From NCBI GenBank assembly GCA_947177935.1, contig CAMWWG010000075.1, positions 1 through 5,683 of the forward strand: DNA of 5,683 nucleotides, given 5' to 3'. Under the pieces are notes generated by a model. That model had not been told where the DNA came from. It saw only the letters and a list, made by a program, of their open reading frames with translations, and ran no database searches. A program made the translations under genes and the position numbers. Origin of the DNA: an uncultured Ruminococcus sp. (GTDB taxonomy: Bacteria > Bacillota > Clostridia > Oscillospirales > Ruminococcaceae). Below, one piece after another: positions 1-4,494 of the stretch (within the stretch, counting starts at the first letter, position 1; each line of letters opens with the position of its first letter).

Positions 1-10
1 ATAATAAATA

Positions 11-69
11 AGGATTAAATTAATGTAAAATGCAGGTTAAATCCTAAAAACCTGCTCTCAAAGGAGGAT
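11..69 (+). promoter_or_regulatory. Structured 5' leader of the permease gene (possible pseudoknot / anti-SD element)
   Basis: A 7-bp perfect inverted repeat, GCAGGTT (32-38) with AACCTGC (49-55), forms a hairpin with a 10-nt loop. The loop contains AATCCT (40-45). This can pair with AGGATT at 11-16, giving an H-type pseudoknot arrangement, or its ATCCT part can pair with AGGAT at 65-69, which overlaps the Shine-Dalgarno sequence. The pairings are read directly from the sequence; a regulatory role is inference. No T-run follows the hairpin, so it is not a terminator. I do not recognise a named riboswitch class, and the start of the leader lies outside the window. Confidence 0.35.
62..67 (+). 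promoter_or_regulatory. Ribosome binding site that sets the permease start at 77
   Basis: AGGAGG sits 9 nt before the ATG at 77. The upstream in-frame ATG at 68 directly abuts this site, with no spacing, so it could not be served by it. The ATG at 77 is therefore the better start. Confidence 0.85.
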
Positions 70-76
70 GTTGGAA

Positions 77-1438
77 ATGGCAGCACAGATTACAGCCATT
101 GTAATTTTTGTGGCTATGTTTATCCTGATTATTCTGGATAAAATCGAAAAACATTATGTAACGCTCGGGTGCGGTCTGCTGACGCTTGTCGGCGTGTTCG
201 GAATCTGCATGAGAGATGTGCAGGCAGTGTGGAACACAATTAATTTAAAAGCGTTCGCATCCATGGAATTCTGGCACACTAGCGGTGCAGAATCCGAATC
301 CAGCGGCATCGACTGGGCAACGATCCTGTTTCTCGGCGGTATGATGATCATGGTGGAGGGCATGGCAAGAGTCGGATTCTTTAACTGGCTTTGCCGGCGG
401 ATTGCGAAAATGGTACATTATAAGACAATCCCCATATTCCTGGCATTCATGGTCATGTCATTTATTCTGGCAATGTTTATTGACTCGATTACGGTGATTT
501 TATTCCTGGCATCGGTGACAATTGAATTGTCCAGATTGCTGAAATTCAATCCTGTGCCGATGATCATGTCGGAGATCTTCTGTGCGAACCTGGGAGGCTC
601 TGCGACAATGTGCGGCGATCCGCCTAATATTATTATTGGATCTAACCTGCATTATTCATTTATGGATTTCCTGAGCAATACGGGTGTAGCGGCTTTGATT
701 TCGTTTGTGTTTATTGTTGCCTATTTCTATTTGATTATGCGGAAAGAACTTGCCGGCGGTGGTGTCAGTAAGGAAGAAATCGCAAAAATGCCGTCTCCGG
801 AAAGTTTTATTACAGACTGGACAGGTTTCTGGATCAGTTTAGTGATTTTCCTGTGTGCGGTTGTATTGTTAATTACACATAGCGCCACAGGCTTGACAGT
901 TGCTTTTATTGGTGTTGTAATTGCATTGATTACACTGATTACATCTGCAAAACATATCCCGGAAATTCTTAAGGGCGTGGATTACAAAACATTGCTGTTC
1001 TTCACTGGGTTATTTATTGTTGTCGGCGGTCTGGAACAGACAGGTGTTCTGGAAATCATTGCGAATTTCATTAGTAAAGTCTGCGGCAGCAATTATTATC
1101 TCATGGTTGCCATTATTATCTGGGTATCCGGCATTGCAAGTGCGTTTGTGGATAACATCCCCTTTGCGGCAACTATGGTGCCGATCATCAAGGATCTGTC
1201 CGCCGGGAGCGATCCGTTGCTTGCAACGCTTGCCTGGTCTCTGGCAATGGGAACGGATGTCGGCGGTTCAGCGACACCAATCGGCGCATCTGCAAACGTT
1301 GTGGGTACTTCTGCGGCGGCAAAAGCCGGACATCCGATCGGCTGGGGTGAATACTGCAAGAAATTAGCACCGGCAACGCTGATCGTCTTACTTGTCAGCA
1401 CGGTGTATATCTGCATCCGGTATGTAACGCAATTATAA
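77..1438 (+). CDS. ArsB/NhaD-superfamily permease (P-protein-like, often labelled SLC13 family permease)
   Basis: A 453-residue polytopic inner-membrane transporter of the ion transporter superfamily, in the branch that includes NhaD antiporters, ArsB and the OCA2/P protein. The sequence shows two related halves. DWATILFLGGMMIMVEGM (79-96) matches DYKTLLFFTGLFIVVGGL (302-319), FIDSITV (134-140) matches FVDNIPF (357-363), and GGSATMCGDPPNIIIG (173-188) matches GGSATPIGASANVVG (396-410). These re-entrant-loop and helix-break motifs, each with a conserved Asp, are family hallmarks and give the expected pseudo-twofold fold. A hydrophilic segment (about 224-247) separates the halves. Length is normal for the family. 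The start at 77 is chosen from the ribosome site. The promoter is outside the window and no convincing terminator follows. The substrate (Na+, arsenite, a dicarboxylate or another ion) cannot be read from sequence. The family call is secure; the substrate is unknown. Confidence 0.9.
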   Translation: MAAQITAIVIFVAMFILIILDKIEKHYVTLGCGLLTLVGVFGICMRDVQAVWNTINLKAFASMEFWHTSGAESESSGIDWATILFLGGMMIMVEGMARVGFFNWLCRRIAKMVHYKTIPIFLAFMVMSFILAMFIDSITVILFLASVTIELSRLLKFNPVPMIMSEIFCANLGGSATMCGDPPNIIIGSNLHYSFMDFLSNTGVAALISFVFIVAYFYLIMRKELAGGGVSKEEIAKMPSPESFITDWTGFWISLVIFLCAVVLLITHSATGLTVAFIGVVIALITLITSAKHIPEILKGVDYKTLLFFTGLFIVVGGLEQTGVLEIIANFISKVCGSNYYLMVAIIIWVSGIASAFVDNIPFAATMVPIIKDLSAGSDPLLATLAWSLAMGTDVGGSATPIGASANVVGTSAAAKAGHPIGWGEYCKKLAPATLIVLLVSTVYICIRYVTQL

Positions 1439-1483
1439 AATTTTATCTAAATTTCTGAACTCAACATAAAATCCATTTCTTGT

Positions 1484-1514
1484 TGTTCCATTGGATCTCC
1501 TTTTCTGGTATAAT
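1484..1514 (+). promoter_or_regulatory. Extended -10 promoter of the membrane protein/TetR operon
   Basis: TATAAT (1509-1514) is a perfect -10 box, preceded by TGG (1506-1508), which makes it an extended -10. At 17-bp spacing the -35 position (1486-1491, TTCCAT) is poor, so the extended -10 probably carries recognition and an activator could help. Predicted start is about 1521, giving a leader of roughly 24 nt. This promoter probably serves all three genes down to the terminator at 3136-3189. Confidence 0.7.
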
Positions 1515-1534
1515 TAAATTATCAAGAAAAGGAG
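1497..1534 (+). repeat. Perfect 10-bp inverted repeat over promoter and ribosome site; candidate operator or SD-sequestering arm
   Basis: CTCCTTTTCT (1497-1506) and AGAAAAGGAG (1525-1534) are exact reverse complements with an 18-nt spacer. The spacer holds a second dyad, ATAAT (1510-1514) / ATTAT (1518-1522), over the -10 box and predicted transcription start. The right arm includes most of the AGGAGG of the next gene. RNA starting near 1521 lacks the left arm and has a free ribosome site, whereas read-through RNA from the permease gene would fold and hide it. The inner dyad is a plausible TetR-family operator. The repeats are seen; both roles are inference. Confidence 0.5.
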
Positions 1535-1544
1535 GTTCACTTAT

Positions 1545-1904
1545 ATGAACACAAACAAGATTTATGCACAGTCACTGGCGAGTGAGTACGCACCAAAGGA
1601 TACGTCAAAGATATTGAGACTCAAAAGGCTTGACGCAAAAGCAAAAATGCCTGCAACGGTATTCACTTATACATTCGGCATTATTTCCGCACTGATCATG
1701 GGTGTGGGGATGTGCCTTTCCATGAAAGTAATTGGTGACGGTTCTGTTGCTTTCATGGTTGTCGGGATCATCCTGGGTGTTTTGGGTATGATTGGTGCGG
1801 GTGTAAACTACCCTGTTTACAAAAAGAAACTGGAAAAAAGCAAACAGAAATATGCTTTTGAAATCATGGAGCTTGCGAAGGACATCGCAGAAAGTGAAGA
1901 TTAA
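1545..1904 (+). CDS. Small two-helix membrane protein of unknown function
   Basis: A 119-residue protein with a basic N-terminal region (about 1-36), two hydrophobic segments (about 38-59 and 67-90) joined by a short glycine-containing turn, and a charged, helical C-terminal tail (92-119) rich in Lys and Glu. This predicts a hairpin in the membrane with both ends in the cytoplasm. AGGAGG at 1530-1535 lies 9 nt before the ATG and fixes the start. It is the first gene of a three-gene operon and overlaps the next gene by 11 nt. From memory, similar small proteins in Lachnospiraceae genomes sometimes carry an enzyme name (dihydropteridine reductase). Nothing here supports that: there is no Rossmann or folate-binding motif. 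A role as partner of the following membrane protein is inferred from linkage alone. Confidence 0.85.
   Translation: MNTNKIYAQSLASEYAPKDTSKILRLKRLDAKAKMPATVFTYTFGIISALIMGVGMCLSMKVIGDGSVAFMVVGIILGVLGMIGAGVNYPVYKKKLEKSKQKYAFEIMELAKDIAESED
1877..1882 (+). promoter_or_regulatory. Ribosome binding site supporting a GTG start at 1894
   Basis: GAAGGA lies inside the end of the previous gene, 11 nt before a GTG at 1894. The alternative ATG at 1852 is deep inside the upstream gene and has no recognisable ribosome site. Starting at GTG gives a protein beginning MKIKIN and a short overlap typical of coupled genes. Confidence 0.65.
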
Positions 1905-2529
1905 AATCAATACTTTGTGGAAGAAACTGACAAGTGATACTGTTTTCAGGTTACTTGTCGTTGTTTCTTTCAGTATGGGCTGGAATTTTCTGTACAGTTT
2001 ATTTCAAGCAGTTCTTGCTTTCCTATACCAATCGCCATGGCATGTTACCTTGTTTGTATATTATATGATACTGGCTTTCATGCGTTTTAGTGTAATTTAC
2101 TTAAAGAAAAGAAATCTCCTGAAATATAATGGAATTGCTATGCTTTTCCTTGCTGTTACCATGTCAGGAATTGTTTGTTTGAGTATTAGTGAAAGCAGAA
2201 CTGCTGTTTATCATATAATTATTGTCATAACAATTGCAACATATACGTTTTATCAGACGACAATTTCAATTATCAATATCATAAAAGCACACAAAATGAA
2301 AAATAGTAAGCTGATTATTCTGCGTAATATCTCCGTTGCAAGCAGTGTTGGTTCTATGTTTTCCCTAGAATGCTCTATGCTTGGGACATTTGGCGATATC
2401 AGAACAAATTTCGCAAGAAATATGGAAATGATTTCCGGAGCATTTGCCGTGGGAATCATTCTATTTCTGGGTTTTTCCATGATAAAATACGGAAAAATGC
2501 AGAAAAATGTAAAAAGGACGGTGAAATAG
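1894..2529 (+). CDS. Multi-helix membrane protein of unknown function
   Basis: A 211-residue hydrophobic protein read from the GTG at 1894. Likely membrane segments are at about 18-44, 51-70, 79-98, 106-130 and 183-203, with a moderately hydrophobic stretch at about 148-170 that may be a sixth helix or an amphipathic one. Basic clusters at 71-77 (KKRNLLK) and at the C-terminus fit cytoplasmic sides. I see no transporter signature, nucleotide-binding motif, protease motif or signal peptide, and I do not recognise a named family. It starts 11 nt inside the previous gene, which implies translational coupling, and its stop codon directly abuts the start of the TetR gene. Co-transcription with a TetR-family regulator suggests a ligand-induced membrane function such as efflux or envelope protection, but that is inference. 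A longer form from the ATG at 1852 would add 14 residues and is less likely. Confidence 0.75.
   Translation: MKIKINTLWKKLTSDTVFRLLVVVSFSMGWNFLYSLFQAVLAFLYQSPWHVTLFVYYMILAFMRFSVIYLKKRNLLKYNGIAMLFLAVTMSGIVCLSISESRTAVYHIIIVITIATYTFYQTTISIINIIKAHKMKNSKLIILRNISVASSVGSMFSLECSMLGTFGDIRTNFARNMEMISGAFAVGIILFLGFSMIKYGKMQKNVKRTVK
2514..2518 (+). promoter_or_regulatory. Ribosome binding site supporting a TTG start at 2530
   Basis: AAGGA is 11 nt before the TTG at 2530. The first in-frame ATG (2572) has no ribosome site before it, and starting there would remove part of the first helix of the TetR DNA-binding domain, so TTG is preferred. Confidence 0.65.
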
Positions 2530-3129
2530 TTGAATAAATCAGAGAGCAAATATTTTAATACAGCATTAAGAATGAATGAGGCGTTGCTTGCGATTCTGGA
2601 AAAGAAAGATTTTGAGTATATCACGATCAAGGAAATCTGTGAAAAAGCCGGCGTAAATCGTTCTACATTCTATCTGCACTATCAGAATACAAGAGAATTA
2701 CTGGACGAGAGTATTATTACTATTAACAGAAAATTTTTTGATTATTTTAAAGAAATCTGCTCGAATTTTTCTGTCAGCCAGGAAATTAAAAACAACATGT
2801 CTGAAAATCTTGTTTTTATTGATGAAAAATACCTGAAGCCCTATCTTGAATTTGTCAGTGAACACCACAGACTATATAAAACGGCACTCTTAAAGCAATC
2901 TACATTTCAGACAGAGGAATCTTTCAATATACTGTTTGAGACGATTTTTAATCCGGTTCTTGCCTATTTTGAGTGTCCCGAAAGCGAGCGAATGTATGTG
3001 ATAAAATTTTACATCAGCGGAATTATGGCAATTGTCACAGAATGGATTGAGAATGATTGCAACAAATCTATTGAGCAAATTATAAATATCATGAAAAAAT
3101 GTATTTTTCCAGGTAATAATTTCCAGTGA
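2530..3129 (+). CDS. TetR/AcrR-family transcriptional regulator
   Basis: A 199-residue, probably dimeric, cytoplasmic DNA-binding repressor. The N-terminal HTH domain (about 8-55) is clear: ITIKEICEKAGVNRSTFYLH (31-50) holds the recognition helix and the conserved FYxHYxN turn. The C-terminal ligand/dimer domain (about 65-195), with YLKPYLEFVSEHHRLYKTAL (101-120) and FYISGIMAIVTEWIEND (160-176), resembles the DhaS-like TetR_C_8 type. Length is normal. Translation starts at a TTG immediately after the TAG of the preceding gene, which suggests coupling and deliberately low output. It is the last gene of the operon and ends just before a strong terminator. It probably represses its own promoter at about 1509-1522, where a dyad covers the -10 box and start site. 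The ligand is unknown. The family call is very secure; the target is inference. Confidence 0.93.
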   Translation: MNKSESKYFNTALRMNEALLAILEKKDFEYITIKEICEKAGVNRSTFYLHYQNTRELLDESIITINRKFFDYFKEICSNFSVSQEIKNNMSENLVFIDEKYLKPYLEFVSEHHRLYKTALLKQSTFQTEESFNILFETIFNPVLAYFECPESERMYVIKFYISGIMAIVTEWIENDCNKSIEQIINIMKKCIFPGNNFQ

Positions 3130-3135
3130 ATCCGG

Positions 3136-3189
3136 ATCTCTCATGCAGGACAATCCTGAACAATCCTGCATGAGAGATTTTAATTTTTT
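3136..3189 (+). terminator. Rho-independent terminator of the TetR operon
   Basis: A perfect 15-bp stem (3136-3150 with 3164-3178) with a 13-nt loop, followed by TTTTAATTTTTT, begins 6 nt after the TetR stop codon. The loop and stem include two copies of ACAATCCTG (3150-3158 and 3160-3168). There is no T-run in the opposite direction, so it is one-way. Confidence 0.93.
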
Positions 3190-3211
3190 AGATTCTGGAT
3201 TCTGGTCGCTA

Positions 3212-3241
3212 TTGACAAAGCTCCTGTAGATATGCTATAAT
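3212..3241 (+). promoter_or_regulatory. Near-consensus sigma-A promoter of the cytidylate-kinase-like gene
   Basis: TTGACA (3212-3217) and TATAAT (3236-3241) are both perfect, separated by 18 bp, with an extended -10 TGC at 3233-3235. Predicted start is about 3248, leaving a leader of roughly 33 nt. Two tandem ATTCTGG heptamers (3192-3198 and 3199-3205) lie just upstream of the -35 box. Strong constitutive expression is expected unless these repeats bind a regulator. Confidence 0.92.
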
Positions 3242-3280
3242 TTAGAAAACAAATAAATTCAGAAAGGCGAGTGATTCACT

Positions 3281-3889
3281 ATGAGCATGAGTAAACAATT
3301 ATTGATTTCTGTGAGCCGTGAATTCGGCAGCGGCGGTCGTGAAATTGCGCACATTCTGGCAAAACGTTTTGATATTAATTATTATGACAGAAATTTGCTG
3401 GATGAAATTGCAGAAGAAAACTCATTCAATGCGGAAAAGCTCCGGAAATTTGACGAAAAGCCACGGAGATTATTTTTTTCCAGGACTTCCAGGGGTGAGA
3501 CCAATTCTCCGGAGCTGATCGTTGCCAATTATCAGTTTGACTACTTAGTAAAGAAAGCCAATGAGGGAGAGTCTTTCGTTATCGTCGGCAGGTGTGCGGA
3601 TGAGATTCTGTCCAGTTATGACGGCATTATCAAGTTATTTATTCTTGCGGATGAAGAATGCAAAATCAAGCGTATTGCGGAATCCCGGAATGTCAATCCG
3701 GATCAGGCAAAAAGTATTATGCACCGTCATGACAGAAAACGCAAGAGATATCATAATTATTACTGCACGATTAAATGGGGCGATTCCAGGGGATATGATC
3801 TGTCGATCAACACAAGCCGTCTGGGCATTGAGAAAACAGCGGACTTCCTGGAGCAGTACATCCGGGAAAGATTCGAGATTGAATCTTAA
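3281..3889 (+). CDS. Cytidylate kinase-like family protein
   Basis: A 202-residue cytoplasmic P-loop NTPase-fold protein of the Cytidylate_kin2 type. The N-terminal ISVSREFGSGGREIAHILAK (9-28) is the family's nucleotide-binding loop. It is glycine-rich but lacks the usual Lys-Ser/Thr of a Walker A motif, having GSGGRE instead. YYDRNLLDEIAEE (34-46), FVIVGRCADEIL (99-110), the basic lid region RHDRKRKRYHNYYCTIKWGD (149-168) and YDLSINTSRLGIE (172-184) follow in the order seen in this family. Length is normal. The genuine CMP kinase Cmk is a separate family, so CMP phosphorylation cannot be assumed; a nucleotide or other small-molecule kinase role is the cautious reading. AAGGCGAG (3264-3271) precedes the ATG by 9 nt; the ATG at 3287 is a second possible start. 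It is transcribed alone between a strong promoter and a strong terminator. Confidence 0.88.
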   Translation: MSMSKQLLISVSREFGSGGREIAHILAKRFDINYYDRNLLDEIAEENSFNAEKLRKFDEKPRRLFFSRTSRGETNSPELIVANYQFDYLVKKANEGESFVIVGRCADEILSSYDGIIKLFILADEECKIKRIAESRNVNPDQAKSIMHRHDRKRKRYHNYYCTIKWGDSRGYDLSINTSRLGIEKTADFLEQYIRERFEIES

Positions 3890-3902
3890 TATTGATTATA
3901 AT

Positions 3903-3952
3903 CTGCATCTGTTTCTATTGAAAAGAAACAGGTGCAGTTTTTTTATTTTTTT
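3903..3952 (+). terminator. Rho-independent terminator of the cytidylate-kinase-like gene
   Basis: CTGCATCTGTTTCT (3903-3916) pairs with AGAAACAGGTGCAG (3924-3937), a 14-bp stem with one G-U pair and a 7-nt loop. It is followed by seven T, one A and seven T (3938-3952). It begins 13 nt after the stop codon. Confidence 0.93.
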
Positions 3953-3961
3953 GATTTTTCT

Positions 3962-3989
3962 TGTAGCAAATTGCAGTTCTGTAAAGTAT
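3962..3989 (+). promoter_or_regulatory. Candidate ECF-type (autoregulatory) promoter of the sigma factor gene
   Basis: TGTAGC (3962-3967) resembles the TGTAAC/TGAAAC -35 element of Firmicute ECF promoters, and AGTAT (3985-3989) resembles their CGTAT-type -10, with a 17-bp spacer. No good sigma-A promoter is visible between the upstream terminator and the sigma gene, which fits autoregulation. Each element departs from the pattern by a base, so the call is tentative. Confidence 0.4.
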
Positions 3990-3999
3990 GACTAGTAAA

Positions 4000-4005
4000 A
4001 GGAGG
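4000..4005 (+). promoter_or_regulatory. Ribosome binding site that sets the sigma factor start at 4012
   Basis: AGGAGG lies 6 nt before the ATG at 4012. The earlier in-frame ATG at 3988 has no ribosome site and overlaps the candidate -10 element, so it is probably upstream of or at the transcript's 5' end. Confidence 0.85.
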
Positions 4006-4011
4006 GAAATT

Positions 4012-4494
4012 ATGTGGAATCAACATAGAAATCAGGAACAAGAAACAATAATCCGTACTTATGCAGATGCAGTTTACAGATTGGCTTATTCTTATAGCCG
4101 GAACAGAGCGGATGCGGATGATATTTTTCAGGAAGTGTTTTTCAGATACTTGAAAAAACAGCCGGCATTTGAGAGTCCGGAACATGCAAAAGCATGGTTT
4201 CTTCGTGTAACAGCCAACTGTTCTAAAAGTTTTTTAACTTCTGCATGGAAACGGCATACCCAGCCACTGGAACAAGATATTATGATATTTGAACAGCCGG
4301 AAGAAAATCAACTTGACGAAGCGTTAAGGCAATTACCTGTTAAGTACAGGGAAGTTATTCACTTGTATTATTATGAGGGCTACCAGACAGACGAAATTGC
4401 AAAAATTCTGAAAAGAAAATCGTCCACGGTCAGGACACAGCTGACTCGTGCCAGGGAACAGCTTGCCAAAATCTTAAAGGAGGAAAATTTATGA
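4012..4494 (+). CDS. ECF-family RNA polymerase sigma factor (sigma-70 family, group 4)
   Basis: A 160-residue alternative sigma factor with only the two core domains. Region 2 spans about 13-81: TYADAVYRLAYSYSRNRADA (16-35), the core-polymerase-binding DDIFQEVFFRYLKK (36-49), and KAWFLRVTANCSKSF (60-74) for -10 melting and recognition. Region 4 spans about 105-155: LRQLPVKYREVIHLYYYEGY (105-124) and the HTH TDEIAKILKRKSSTVRTQLTRAR (126-148), which reads the -35. Length is typical of ECF factors. Its TGA overlaps the ATG of the next gene by 4 nt (ATGA), and the next gene's ribosome site lies inside this gene, so the two are translationally coupled, as usual for a sigma/anti-sigma pair. It resembles the SigV-like sigma factors of Firmicutes that pair with DUF4179 proteins. 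The regulon and signal are unknown. The start is set by the ribosome site at 4000. Confidence 0.93.
   Translation: MWNQHRNQEQETIIRTYADAVYRLAYSYSRNRADADDIFQEVFFRYLKKQPAFESPEHAKAWFLRVTANCSKSFLTSAWKRHTQPLEQDIMIFEQPEENQLDEALRQLPVKYREVIHLYYYEGYQTDEIAKILKRKSSTVRTQLTRAREQLAKILKEENL

Noticed and set aside
34..45. Sequence resembling a tRNA T-arm (AGGTTAAATCCT)
   Set aside because: The stem is only 3 bp with a 6-nt loop, it lacks the GTTC core, and no acceptor, D or anticodon arms or CCA fit around it.
68..76. Upstream ATG at 68 as the permease start
   Set aside because: AGGAGG directly abuts it, leaving no spacing, while the ATG at 77 has ideal spacing.
1096..1416. Antisense open frame of 106 codons within the permease gene, plus a + strand one at 1017-1367
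   Set aside because: Both lie over conserved transporter motifs in the main frame, with no ribosome site and low-complexity translations; they are shadows.
1471..1505. Possible terminator after the permease (ATCCA/TGGAT stem followed by T-rich DNA)
   Set aside because: A 5-bp stem with a 16-nt loop and an interrupted T-tract is too weak to call.
1605..1910. Antisense open frame opposite the two-helix membrane protein
   Set aside because: No ribosome site or promoter; the His/Cys-rich translation is typical of the reverse of a hydrophobic gene.
2253..2630. Antisense open frame of 125 codons across the membrane protein and TetR genes
   Set aside because: It crosses two well-supported genes and has no start signals.
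3966..3974. Short palindrome GCAAATTGC between the candidate -35 and -10 of the sigma gene
   Set aside because: A 4-bp arm is expected by chance in AT-rich DNA; not enough for an operator call.
3561..3995. Open frame of 144 codons on the + strand overlapping the kinase-like gene
   Set aside because: It runs through the terminator hairpin and T-run, and the main frame carries the family motifs.
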